A DNA stretch of 23,289 nt from Lachnoclostridium sp. UBA3320 (GCA_002361175.1 DESG01000090.1:1-23289); one strand, 5' to 3'; positions 1-8,143 are shown, numbered from the stretch's first letter. Program-made: numbers and translations. Notes: generated from the letters alone by a model not told the origin.

Positions 1-15
1 TAAAAAACTTGTAAA

Positions 16-792
16 GTGGTGTTAGTTTTTATAGAAGTATCTTTAATTGGATTATGCTTTACTTTAATTATTCCATCATGGAGAAAGAATTTAAGTTTGA
101 TATCAATTTTCTTTTATATTATGCTGAAATTTTGCAAAAACAAATCAATAATAATGATAACAATACTGGGACTTATCATGTTTATATTGTCTTACATGAC
201 TACATTTATTCCAATAAGAATCTACATTTTAAATCATATTTTAAGAATTCCATTAAAGATTGATACTGCTTTTGCTGCTGTGTTATTGATTGTTATGGGA
301 TACGTTATGAAACATTATAATTTACTGACAAAATTAAAAGAATTGTCTAAAATATTTAAAATTATGATATTTATGGTCAGTGCATGTGTATTAGCAATCA
401 TTGTAAAATATAATGGTCATGTAAATATTGCCAATTGCTTATATAATAATCCAGTCATGTATCTTATAGGGGGATGGGTAGGAATTACAGTGATAGTTAC
501 TTTAGCTACATTTTTGAATGAACGTATATTACTTAGAAATATATTATCTTTTTATGGGAAAAATTCATTAGCTATATTTTCTATCCATTCCTTATTTTTA
601 TATCTCTATGCAAATATTTTAAGTCATATTTTTAACAAGCAGTTTAATATTATGGTTAATCTTACATATAGTATGGCAATCATAGGCACAATTTTTGTAG
701 CAGTTATGTGCATACCAATTCCAAGTATTTTTAATAGAACTATTTTCAAAGTCAACAATAAAATTTTAAATAGGATGGGGTTAAATAAATAA
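16..792 (+). CDS. Acyltransferase-3 family membrane protein, C-terminal part (probably truncated or frameshifted)
   Basis: The 258-residue product is almost entirely hydrophobic, with about seven predicted membrane segments. Near the end it carries a stretch of the type SFYGKNSLAIFSIHSLFLYL, typical of the last helices of acyltransferase-3 / fucose-4-O-acetylase-like proteins, which acetylate sugars of surface polysaccharides. Family members are usually about 330-380 residues, with a conserved His/Arg-containing first segment that is absent here. The frame has a TAA at 1-3, the other two frames also stop within the first 25 bases, and the GTG at 16 has no convincing ribosome binding site. I therefore infer that the N-terminal part is lost or lies upstream in another frame. 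A ribosome binding site for the next gene follows directly, so the two probably shared an operon. Family call moderately sure; intactness doubtful. Confidence 0.6.
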   Translation: MVLVFIEVSLIGLCFTLIIPSWRKNLSLISIFFYIMLKFCKNKSIIMITILGLIMFILSYMTTFIPIRIYILNHILRIPLKIDTAFAAVLLIVMGYVMKHYNLLTKLKELSKIFKIMIFMVSACVLAIIVKYNGHVNIANCLYNNPVMYLIGGWVGITVIVTLATFLNERILLRNILSFYGKNSLAIFSIHSLFLYLYANILSHIFNKQFNIMVNLTYSMAIIGTIFVAVMCIPIPSIFNRTIFKVNNKILNRMGLNK

Positions 793-810
793 AGGGAGGA
801 GAAAATTTAT

Positions 811-1189
811 ATGAGAGTCAAAGTTTCAGATTGGATTGCACAATATCTTGTTGAACAGGGAATTAAATATAATTTTACTGTCATAGGTGGAGGAGCGATG
901 CATTTGAATATTTCTTTTGGACATCAAGAAGGATTGAAAAATATTTATGTGCAGCAATTGCTGCTGAAGGTATTACAAGGCAGTAAATGAGCTTCCTGTG
1001 GTTTATTGCACAACAGGACCTGGAGGTACAAATACTCTTACAGGTGTGTTGGTGGGGGCATGGTTGAACAGCATTCTTATGTTAATTATCAGTGGTCAAG
1101 TCCGCTATTCAGTAACAGCTAGAGCAGTTGGAATTCCTGTTCGAGCAATCGGAGATCAGGAGTATGATATAACACAAATGGTGTTATAG
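811..1189 (+). pseudogene. Thiamine-pyrophosphate enzyme (acetolactate synthase-like), N-terminal remnant
   Basis: A good ribosome binding site (GGGAGGAG, about 793-800) precedes ATG 811. The first 46 codons read as the start of a ThDP-dependent enzyme of the acetolactate synthase/pyruvate oxidase superfamily, including VIGGGAMHLN. At about 948 the homology moves to another frame (CAAIAAEG), and at 971 to a third (YYKAVNELPVVYCTTGPGG, then GDQEYDIT), ending in a stop at 1187-1189. The first lesion appears to remove about six codons, including the conserved His-Glu-Gln motif whose Glu activates the cofactor. The second is a one-base shift. Full-length enzymes have about 550-600 residues, so some three quarters are missing. 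Relatives of this subtype often sit in surface polysaccharide loci, which fits the acyltransferase upstream. It cannot be functional. Confidence 0.85.
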
Positions 1190-1900
1190 TGGTCCAAGAG
1201 ATGCAAGTTGTATTTCTTGGTCTTTTCTCTTTTTGTTAGGATGTTTTTGCCATTTTCCATTAGAAACAGCTAGAGATACTGCGTCCTTGTTTCTACCTCT
1301 ATGGTTACAACAGAGGAATTTTCATAATTTGTATTGCCAAGATTGACAGGAATTTTAGTACAATCAATGATATGTATGCATGGCTATATATCAAGATTTT
1401 TTAATACATAATTCTGCACATAATGGTTATAAAAAGAAACCAGTTCTTCATTATCATATTTTTGTACAAGTTTACGCATGACACTTTCAGAAAAAAGACC
1501 ATTATTTACATCACGTCCATAATCCCATGCATTCCATCCAAGCTCTGCAAGTAGTTCTGCATCTGTAATTGCAAAAGGGATATCTGTAAGACTTGTTTTT
1601 TGCTTGAGTTTTGCAGTAATGGCAAGTGTCAAAAGTATATCTGAAGGGAGATGGAGATTGTCACTGCGTTTATCTTTAAATGCTTCATTAAGTGGTTCAA
1701 TAAATCCATGTTATTTCATAACAAGCACAATAGAATCTGCAAGAGTTGGCAATGCTAGTTCTGCGGTGTCTATTGTACCTGAATATATTGCTTCAAGGAC
1801 TTTTTCCTTATCTTTTTTACTAATCTGTACCATAATGTTATTTCCTGCCTTTATATTAGAATAATTATTTTCCCATTTGATTATAGCAGATTTTTTATAT
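1187..1900 (-). mobile_element. Insertion-sequence remnant, boundaries uncertain
   Basis: The thiamine-pyrophosphate remnant loses homology at about 1187, and the transposase remnant occupies 1306-1833, so an element probably landed inside that gene. The piece 1187-1305 has a minus-strand frame in a different phase (containing SLAVSNGKWQKHPNKK) that I cannot assign. It may be the shifted end of the transposase or junction debris. I could not find convincing terminal inverted repeats or a target duplication, so both ends are approximate. Confidence 0.45.
1306..1833 (-). pseudogene. DDE-type transposase fragment with two nonsense codons
   Basis: Reading the minus strand from ATG 1833-1831, which has an AGGAAA-like ribosome binding site, gives an uninterrupted transposase-like frame if two stops are ignored: TAA at 1713-1711 after residue 40, and TAG at 1386-1384. 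The product begins MVQISKKDKEKVLEAIYSGT, contains SLTDIPFAITDAELLAELGW, and passes the second stop into PCIHIIDCTKIPVNL. The Asp of IIDCTKI would be the first acidic residue of a DDE catalytic core, as in IS4-like families. Homology fades near 1306, so the rest of the catalytic domain is missing. I am confident it is a dead transposase, but less sure of the exact IS family. Confidence 0.75.
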
Positions 1901-1939
1901 TATGTCCAAAAGACTAATTGAAGAAAATAAAATATATAG

Positions 1940-1968
1940 TTGTTAAGTTTATAAATACATGATAGAAT
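1940..1968 (+). promoter_or_regulatory. Sigma-A type promoter for the chemoreceptor operon
   Basis: TTGTTA (1940-1945) and TAGAAT (1963-1968) are separated by exactly 17 nt. Transcription would start near 1975, leaving a leader of about 130 nt before the chemoreceptor start codon. Confidence 0.6.
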
Positions 1969-2104
1969 ACTCGTAGTAGTTGGAGTATTATGTTAATGGT
2001 TAAGCGCGGTTTATAGGAGCTTCCATTGAATAACCTAAATACATTATATAAGGAGCGAAAATATCCACTAGTAGACTAAATTAGCTGGTGAAACAATAAT
2101 AATT
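1966..2104 (+). promoter_or_regulatory. Inverted repeat and long leader upstream of the chemoreceptor
   Basis: AATACTC (1966-1972) and GAGTATT (1983-1989) form a perfect 7-bp inverted repeat straddling the expected transcription start, which suits an operator. Further down, GGTTA (1998-2002) can pair with TAACC (2031-2035), and CCACTA (2065-2070) with TAGcTGG (2082-2088). An AGGAG at 2051-2055 is not followed by a start codon. The chemoreceptor itself has only a weak GGTGA at 2087-2091. I do not recognise a known riboswitch here. Confidence 0.4.
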
Positions 2105-4066
2105 ATGAGAGAGAAGAAGAGTATTAAGCAGATTATTGTATTTTATGTTACATCTATATCTGTTACTTTGGGGGTTGTACTTACAATATTGATGATAATA
2201 ACAGGTTTGTTTTCCACTGCATCAGTATTGCGTGACAGTTTACAGGTTATAGCAAAAACAGCGTCTCAGAATTTTAGTTCAAATCTTCATATGCTGGCTG
2301 ACAGAATGGATAACATTGCACAGGAAAAAATTTTGTCAGGGCAAGAAGTTGGCAATGATGAAAAACAGCAGTTTCTGGCTGATAAGAAGTCAAGGATTGA
2401 ATTTGCATGGCTCGCTGTTTATGATATGTCTGGCGCTAAGATATATGGTGATGATATGGCACCAACTTCTATTAATGATACAGAATATTTTCAGTATTTG
2501 GTTGACACAGATAATATTACTATTGGAGAACCGAATTATAGTAATGATATCTGGCAGCTTTCAGTAAGTATTCCTGTTAAAGACCAAGAAGGGAATTCAT
2601 ATGCATATCTTGTGGGAAGCTATAAGTATGATTTGTTAAATGATGTGTTGTCCAATATTAATATAGGTTTAGGTGATATTGCTTACATTGTGGACAGAGA
2701 TGGCAATGTTATTGCTAATAAAAATATCAGCGATATGGGAAAAAACGAAAATATTTATGAACTGTATGGTTCAAGTAAGAATACAAAAATTTTCGATTCT
2801 ATGCTTAATTTCCAGTCTGGTGCTGAATCGGTATATTTTGGTTTAAATCAGCATTATATGGCTTATTCACCTGTTGCAGGGACAAATTGGACACTGATGA
2901 TTGCTGCACCAGGTATATCTTTTATGACAATTTTGTGGTGGTCAGTTTTAGTTAGTGTTGTTATAATTATAGCTTTACAGATTGGCACAAGAAAACTAGT
3001 TGTTAATATAGCGGATAAGATATCAGATTCCCTTTCTATTGCAACAGAGAGACTTGTTTCACTGTCAACAGGTAATTTAAAAGATACAGTAGTACTTGCA
3101 GATAATAATTTGGAATCAGAAGTACTTACTACAGCACTTTCTAAAACAGTGACAAGTCTTGCAGGTTATATTGGCAATATTACAGAATATCTGGGACAGC
3201 TTTCAGCAGGAGACTATTCAATGGAAGTAAAAGATGTGTTTGATGGTGATTTTATTGCGATTAAAGATGCATTATCTTTTATAACAGTATCATTGAATGA
3301 AACTATGCTTCGTATAAATCAGGCTTCATTTGCAGTAAGCAGTAATTCGTCAGAGACGTCTGACTATGCAAAACGATTGTATGATGGTTCAATAGAACAG
3401 ACTGCTGCGCTTGAGCGTCTGGATGGAAAGATTGCAGTTATTACACAAAAAATAGATGAAATAGATAATAATGCCAGACGTGTAAAACAGAGTGCAGATA
3501 TTGCAGGGCAGCGTGTAGAGGAAGGAAAACAACAGATGGATGATATGCTTTCCACAATGGACAGTATACATAATGATATGCAGGAAATCATAACTATAAG
3601 CCAGCTTATTGAAGAAATATCATCACAAACAAGTCTTCTGTCGTTAAATGCATCAATAGAGGCTGCAAGAGCTGGGGAAGCAGGAAAAGGTTTTGCAGTA
3701 GTTGCGCAACAGATTGGCATATTGGCAGACCAGACGGCAGATGCATTGCAAAAGACTGGTGCAATAATAGAAAAAGCAAGTTTGACTATTGGTCAGGGTA
3801 TGGCAACTGCCAAAGACACAGCGGAATCATTTGAGAACATAAAAGAAGCGGCAACAGATTTTGCTGATATTTCGGAAAAAATGTTACATATTACATTGGA
3901 ACAAAAAGAAGCTATAGAAATGGTTTCAGAGGAGGTTAGTACAGTTCTTTCTATTGCAAATACTAATCAGGGACTTGCAAAAGAAACAGATGAGAATGCA
4001 TCACTGTCGTTAACACAAGCTGATGAATTGAAACAGATTGTATCAGCGGTAAAGTTAAAAGAGTAA
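2105..4066 (+). CDS. Methyl-accepting chemotaxis protein with extracellular Cache-like sensor domain
   Basis: A 653-residue membrane chemoreceptor that would signal to CheA/CheW. A transmembrane segment at about residues 10-37 is followed by an extracytoplasmic domain (about 40-270) ending in YMAYSPVAGTNWTLMIAAP, a pattern typical of double-Cache sensor domains. A second membrane helix (about 277-298) and a HAMP-like linker follow. The C-terminal half is the coiled-coil signalling domain. Its hairpin tip at about residues 505-545 contains SQTSLLSLNASIEAARAGEA and GKGFAVVAQQIGILADQT, close to the family consensus. No C-terminal CheR-binding pentapeptide is seen. No start codon is available upstream, because TAG at 2072-2074 closes the frame. 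The next gene begins 12 nt downstream, so they are probably co-transcribed. The ligand is unknown; double-Cache domains often bind amino acids or small organic acids. Confidence 0.93.
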   Translation: MREKKSIKQIIVFYVTSISVTLGVVLTILMIITGLFSTASVLRDSLQVIAKTASQNFSSNLHMLADRMDNIAQEKILSGQEVGNDEKQQFLADKKSRIEFAWLAVYDMSGAKIYGDDMAPTSINDTEYFQYLVDTDNITIGEPNYSNDIWQLSVSIPVKDQEGNSYAYLVGSYKYDLLNDVLSNINIGLGDIAYIVDRDGNVIANKNISDMGKNENIYELYGSSKNTKIFDSMLNFQSGAESVYFGLNQHYMAYSPVAGTNWTLMIAAPGISFMTILWWSVLVSVVIIIALQIGTRKLVVNIADKISDSLSIATERLVSLSTGNLKDTVVLADNNLESEVLTTALSKTVTSLAGYIGNITEYLGQLSAGDYSMEVKDVFDGDFIAIKDALSFITVSLNETMLRINQASFAVSSNSSETSDYAKRLYDGSIEQTAALERLDGKIAVITQKIDEIDNNARRVKQSADIAGQRVEEGKQQMDDMLSTMDSIHNDMQEIITISQLIEEISSQTSLLSLNASIEAARAGEAGKGFAVVAQQIGILADQTADALQKTGAIIEKASLTIGQGMATAKDTAESFENIKEAATDFADISEKMLHITLEQKEAIEMVSEEVSTVLSIANTNQGLAKETDENASLSLTQADELKQIVSAVKLKE

Positions 4067-4078
4067 GGAGTTTATTTT

Positions 4079-4522
4079 ATGAAAAAAAAATTAGTTATTG
4101 CCTTAGTAGTAGTGGTGGTGTTTTTTGCATTGGTGGTACTGGTTCGTTATAGAACTGCTGATAATATAAAAGACGGCTATTATACAGCAGAGATGGGAAG
4201 TGCTTCATTTGGTTGGAAAGAATATCTGTGTATACAGGTTAAACAGGGCTCTATTATATCAGCAGAATTTAATGCGAAGAATGATAGTGGTTTTATTAAA
4301 TCATGGGACAATTCTTATATGAAAAATATGAATGCAACTGATGGTACTTATCCTAACAAATATACAAGGGAATATGTACAGCAGCTTGTTGATGGGCAAA
4401 CAGAGACTAAAGTAGATGCAATCACAGGGGCTACTGAATCAGGAGAGCATTTTAAAAAGCTTGTAGCTGCAGTTTTAGAACAAGCTAAAAAAGGAGATTC
4501 TAAAATAAAAATTGTTGAGTAA
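4079..4522 (+). CDS. Membrane-anchored FMN-binding domain protein
   Basis: The 147-residue protein has a basic start, then a hydrophobic helix (about residues 4-23), an uncleaved anchor or signal peptide. The rest is one FMN_bind domain like those of NqrC, RnfG and the extracellular electron-transfer lipoproteins. DGYYTAEM opens the domain, and DAITGATESGEHF (from residue 113) carries the flavinylation-type motif. Thr119 is the expected site of phosphoester-linked FMN, which in known systems is attached by ApbE outside the membrane. No apbE gene lies in the window. The ribosome binding site AAGGAG, just after the chemoreceptor stop, is well placed. The location suggests a one-electron carrier or redox sensor at the outer face of the membrane, perhaps serving the adjacent chemoreceptor; that link is inference. 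The start contains nine consecutive A residues. Confidence 0.85.
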   Translation: MKKKLVIALVVVVVFFALVVLVRYRTADNIKDGYYTAEMGSASFGWKEYLCIQVKQGSIISAEFNAKNDSGFIKSWDNSYMKNMNATDGTYPNKYTREYVQQLVDGQTETKVDAITGATESGEHFKKLVAAVLEQAKKGDSKIKIVE

Positions 4523-4549
4523 TTGGATTGGAGGAGGGCATACACTGAA

Positions 4550-5677
4550 ATGATAATAAAAAATGTATATGCATATACCAAGAAACATGAATTTTGCAAA
4601 AAAGACATTATTATCCACAATGAGCGCATTACAGAGGATACATTGCCATTTGAACAGAATGAAGTAATAGATGGCACAGGTTTATTTGCTATTCCTGGGC
4701 TTGTTGATATACATTTTCATGGAGCAGTTGGACATGACTTTTGTGATGCAGATGAAGATGGCTTACAGGCGATTGCTGATTTTGAAGCACAAAATGGAGT
4801 GCTTGCCATCTGTCCAGCAACTATGTCATATCCAGAGACCATTCTTAATAAAATTATTGATGTTGCAGTTAATCATAAAAATAAACAAGGCGCTGACCTT
4901 GTTGGTATCCATTTGGAAGGTCCGTTTATAAATCCAGATGTAGCAGGAGCACAAAATCCTAAGTATTTGATTAATCCAGATTTTGAAATGTTTAAGCGGA
5001 TTATGGAAAAATCAAAAGGGTTAATAAAAATTATAAGTATTGCTCCTGAACTTAATGAGGCAATGGAATTTATTAAATTATACAATAACATAGTAAATAT
5101 CTCTATTGCACATACAGCTGCGGATTATGAAACTGCTAAAAAAGCATTTGCTTTAGGTGCTAAGCATATAACACATCTATATAATGCCATGCCAGATATA
5201 AATCACCGTGCACCTGGACCTATTGTTGCAGCTTGGGAAGACGGGGCAGAAGCAGAATTGATAACAGATGGAGTACATATACATCCATCTGTTGTTAAGT
5301 TGACATTTCATATTTTTGGAGCAGAACATATTATTCTTATATCAGACAGTATGATGGCGTGTGGTCTTGTAGATGGAACATATCAACTTGGAGGACAGCA
5401 GGTAATGGTACAAGGCAGAAAAGCTGTGTTGGCAGATAACAAAAAGACAATAGCGGGAAGTGTGACATGTCTTTTTGAATGCATGCGCAAAGCAGTGCTT
5501 GATATGGGTATTCCTTTAGAACATGCAGTGCGTGCAGCAAGTGAAAATCCAGCAAAAGCTATTGGAATAAATAACGATTATGGCTCATTAGAACCAGGAC
5601 ACTATGGCAATGTGCTTTTGATTGATAAAGATATTAATATTTGCCATATTATACAAAAAGGTAAACTTATTAGATAA
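4550..5677 (+). CDS. nagA: N-acetylglucosamine-6-phosphate deacetylase
   Basis: Hydrolyses N-acetylglucosamine-6-phosphate to glucosamine-6-phosphate and acetate in the cytoplasm, feeding amino sugars from diet or cell-wall turnover into glycolysis or back to peptidoglycan precursors. The amidohydrolase metal site is complete: His55-x-His57 in GLVDIHFHGAVGHDF, Glu123 in GIHLEGPFINPDVAGAQN, His188 and His209 in IAHTAADYE and ITHLYNAM, and catalytic Asp266 in LISDSMMACG. At 375 residues it matches the family length of about 380. I chose ATG 4550 over an in-frame TTG at 4523 because GGAGGAGGG (4530-4538) sits the right distance before it. It lies 27 nt after the FMN-binding gene and 19 nt before the FAD protein gene. 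No nagB or sugar transporter is adjacent in this window. Confidence 0.95.
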   Translation: MIIKNVYAYTKKHEFCKKDIIIHNERITEDTLPFEQNEVIDGTGLFAIPGLVDIHFHGAVGHDFCDADEDGLQAIADFEAQNGVLAICPATMSYPETILNKIIDVAVNHKNKQGADLVGIHLEGPFINPDVAGAQNPKYLINPDFEMFKRIMEKSKGLIKIISIAPELNEAMEFIKLYNNIVNISIAHTAADYETAKKAFALGAKHITHLYNAMPDINHRAPGPIVAAWEDGAEAELITDGVHIHPSVVKLTFHIFGAEHIILISDSMMACGLVDGTYQLGGQQVMVQGRKAVLADNKKTIAGSVTCLFECMRKAVLDMGIPLEHAVRAASENPAKAIGINNDYGSLEPGHYGNVLLIDKDINICHIIQKGKLIR

Positions 5678-5696
5678 CGAAAGGCATAACTATTTT

Positions 5697-7373
5697 ATGA
5701 TAAGATTGTCACAGGTTAAAGTATCGTCAGAAGCTGTTATTAATGTTTCAAATGAAACAGATGTGAGGCATGGTATAATTACTGATGCGGAAAAGCAACT
5801 TGTATTGTCTGCTGTTTCTAAAAAGCTTTGTATATCAACAAGAGAAATACACGATTTTAAGATACAGAAAAAATCATTGGATGCAAGAAATAAAAATAGT
5901 AATAAAAATATCAATTTTATTTATCAGGTAGAATGTCGCTTAAATGGAGAGAAGAATTTAATTAAACATTATGGTAAAAATGATATTTCTATTTTGCCTG
6001 ATATTTCAGATAAAAAGAGAGTAAATAAAAAGATTTTTATAAATAATAAGGATAAACATATAGTTATTGTTGGTATGGGTCCAGCAGGTTTATTTGCAGC
6101 ACTTACACTTTCAAAGGCAGGGCTTTGTCCTGTTGTGCTTGAAAGAGGGAAAGCTGTAGAAGAACGTCAAAAAATTGTTGAAACTTTTTGGAGTGGTGGA
6201 AAGTTAAATCCTGAATGTAATGTTCAGTTTGGTGAAGGCGGTGCTGGTACATTTTCAGATGGAAAATTAAATACACTTGTAAAGGATAAGGATGGTTATA
6301 ATCGAAGAGTGTTAAACACATTGGCAGAACATGGCGCACCATCTGAAATACTTTATTTACAGAAACCGCATATTGGAACAGACAGACTTAGAAATGTTGT
6401 AAAAGCGTTAAGGGAAGAAATTATAAAGCTTGGTGGCATAATATATTTTGATACAAAGCTTAATGGTATAGTTTGTAATAATAATAGCATAAACAGTGTA
6501 ATGGTTTCTAAAAACACTGAATGTAGGGAACAAAGCACAGATATAAAACTAGAATGTACGCATCTTATACTTGCTATAGGTCACAGTGCTCGTGATACTT
6601 TTTACCAATTAAATAAAGATGGAATATATATAGAGCCAAAGCCATTTGCAGTTGGTGTACGTGTAGAGCATCCACAGGAAATGATTGGATATAATCAGTA
6701 TGGCAGTCTTTATAAAAAACTTCCAGTGGCAGATTATAAACTTTCTTATACCACTAAAGCTGGGAGAGGCGTTTATTCGTTTTGTATGTGTCCTGGCGGA
6801 TATGTCGTCAATTCGTCATCAGAATATGGTTATCTTGCGGTAAATGGCATGAGCAACTATGAGCGTGATGGTAAAAATGCAAATAGTGCTATAGTTGTAA
6901 CTGTTTCTCCAGAAGATTTTGGGGGACATAATGCTCTTGCTGGTATAGAATTTCAACGCAAATGGGAAAAAGAAGCATATAGACAAGCAGACGGAAAAAT
7001 TCCTGTACAGCTTTTTGGTGATTTTTATAATAATGTTAAAAGTACAAGTTTTGGTGAGATAATTCCAGATATAAAGGGCAGTTATTCACTTGCCAATGTA
7101 AGAAAGATTCTTCCTTCTTTTGTAGGCGATTCGGTGGCAGAAGGTATAACAGCATTTGAAAAAAGGATTAAGGGATATTCAAGAGAAGATGCTGTAATCT
7201 CAGGCATAGAAAGCAGAACATCATCACCTGTAAGAATCAAGCGTGATGAAAGCTTACAGTCTAATATACGTGGCATATATCCATGTGGCGAGGGAGCAGG
7301 GTATGCAGGAGGTATAACATCTGCTGCCGCAGATGGCATACGTGTTGCAGAAGCTATTATCAGATGTATTTGA
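5697..7373 (+). CDS. FAD-dependent dehydrogenase-like protein (NAD(P)/FAD oxidoreductase)
   Basis: A 558-residue flavoprotein of the widespread uncharacterised FAD-dependent dehydrogenase family, related in fold to glutathione-reductase-type enzymes. About 110 residues of an N-terminal alpha/beta extension precede the dinucleotide fold IVIVGMGPAGLFAALTLSKA, with GMGPAG at residues 126-131, and ALERG-like VLERG ends the second strand. The family signature follows in WSGGKLNPECNVQFGEGGAG and TFSDGKLNTLVKD. A second FAD contact near the end is YPCGEGAGYAGGITSAAADG. The substrate is not known. ATG 5697 is preferred because GAAAGG (5679-5684) precedes it; the open frame extends back into nagA without a better start. 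It is part of the chemoreceptor-to-cyclo-ligase run. Confidence 0.88.
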   Translation: MIRLSQVKVSSEAVINVSNETDVRHGIITDAEKQLVLSAVSKKLCISTREIHDFKIQKKSLDARNKNSNKNINFIYQVECRLNGEKNLIKHYGKNDISILPDISDKKRVNKKIFINNKDKHIVIVGMGPAGLFAALTLSKAGLCPVVLERGKAVEERQKIVETFWSGGKLNPECNVQFGEGGAGTFSDGKLNTLVKDKDGYNRRVLNTLAEHGAPSEILYLQKPHIGTDRLRNVVKALREEIIKLGGIIYFDTKLNGIVCNNNSINSVMVSKNTECREQSTDIKLECTHLILAIGHSARDTFYQLNKDGIYIEPKPFAVGVRVEHPQEMIGYNQYGSLYKKLPVADYKLSYTTKAGRGVYSFCMCPGGYVVNSSSEYGYLAVNGMSNYERDGKNANSAIVVTVSPEDFGGHNALAGIEFQRKWEKEAYRQADGKIPVQLFGDFYNNVKSTSFGEIIPDIKGSYSLANVRKILPSFVGDSVAEGITAFEKRIKGYSREDAVISGIESRTSSPVRIKRDESLQSNIRGIYPCGEGAGYAGGITSAAADGIRVAEAIIRCI

Positions 7374-7410
7374 TTGATGTGTGTAAAAATTGTGGAAGGA
7401 TTCTTTTGTT

Positions 7411-7995
7411 ATGAATAGCAAAATTGATAAGAAAAAAACAGACAAAAATATACTACGTGACAAGATAAAAAAATTAAGAGCAGGTCTTTCTATTTCTGAA
7501 AGGGAAGAGAAAGACCTGCTTGTATATAAGAATTTTATGTCTCTTAAAATTCTTAAAGAAACAGAGTGGATTTATATATTTGCATCGTATGGAACAGAAG
7601 TTGATACATTAAAGATTATAGAAGTATTGTTACAATCACAAGGGAAAAAAGTTGCCCTGCCACGTGTCTCTGGTAAAGAGATGGAATTTTACGAGATAAA
7701 TTCAATGGAAGACTTAAAACCTGGATATAATGGCATATTAGAACCTGTCAGTGATACAAAAGTTTTAACTTGCAATGGTATAATGGTTATGCCAGGACTT
7801 GTATTTGACACGTACCATGGGCGCATAGGCTATGGTGGCGGTTATTACGACAGATACCTTTATAAGCATAAGGAAGATAATATCTTTAAAGTTGCTTTGG
7901 CATATGATTTTCAGGTACTTAGGACAGAAAGGATTGCAATGGAATCACATGACATATGCCCAGATATAATAATTACAGAAAAAGTTTTTTTATAG
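7411..7995 (+). CDS. 5-formyltetrahydrofolate cyclo-ligase
   Basis: Converts 5-formyltetrahydrofolate to 5,10-methenyltetrahydrofolate with ATP, returning an inactive folate to the one-carbon pool (relative of B. subtilis YqgN and E. coli YgfA). The 194-residue length is typical. The basic N-terminal segment DKIKKLRAG, the central ALPRVSGKEMEFY and the signature MPGLVFDTYHGRIGYGGGYYDRYL are all present; YGGGYYDR (residues 141-148) is the substrate/ATP site. ATG 7411 was chosen because GGAAGGA at 7394-7400 is ten bases upstream; an earlier TTG at 7390 has no site. It is the last gene of the same-strand run. The following 148-nt gap has no obvious rho-independent terminator and no strong promoter that I can recognise. 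Confidence 0.93.
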   Translation: MNSKIDKKKTDKNILRDKIKKLRAGLSISEREEKDLLVYKNFMSLKILKETEWIYIFASYGTEVDTLKIIEVLLQSQGKKVALPRVSGKEMEFYEINSMEDLKPGYNGILEPVSDTKVLTCNGIMVMPGLVFDTYHGRIGYGGGYYDRYLYKHKEDNIFKVALAYDFQVLRTERIAMESHDICPDIIITEKVFL

Positions 7996-8143
7996 TTTAT
8001 AATTGAACACATTTTCTTCAAATATTAAACACAACTGATACATAATTGGCTGTTAATATATGTCTTGTAAACAACAAACAGGCAATTAAAAAGAAACTTA
8101 AAATATATGTGTTTTATGTGTTTAAAGAAAGGGGAAATCTATT

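Noticed and set aside
1604..1864. Plus-strand open frame of 86 codons
   Set aside because: It is the complement of the transposase remnant; the minus-strand reading has family similarity while this one has none.
1190..1925. GTCCAAGAGA near 1191 and GTCCAAAAGA near 1903 as insertion-sequence ends
   Set aside because: They are in direct, not inverted, orientation and only about 10 bases long, so they do not serve as terminal inverted repeats. Chance is likely in AT-rich DNA.
1970..2104. Cyclic di-GMP riboswitch before the chemoreceptor
   Set aside because: Such riboswitches often precede chemoreceptor genes in clostridia, but I could not match the leader to the conserved bases of either class as I remember them.
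4079..4095. Run of nine A at the start of the FMN-binding gene as a slippage or phase-variation switch
   Set aside because: Lys-rich starts coded by AAA are common in AT-rich genomes, and the frame is intact. There is no evidence of variable length.
5622..5696. Longer N-terminus for the FAD-dependent protein
   Set aside because: The extra 25 codons overlap the end of nagA and lack a ribosome binding site, while GAAAGG sits correctly before ATG 5697.
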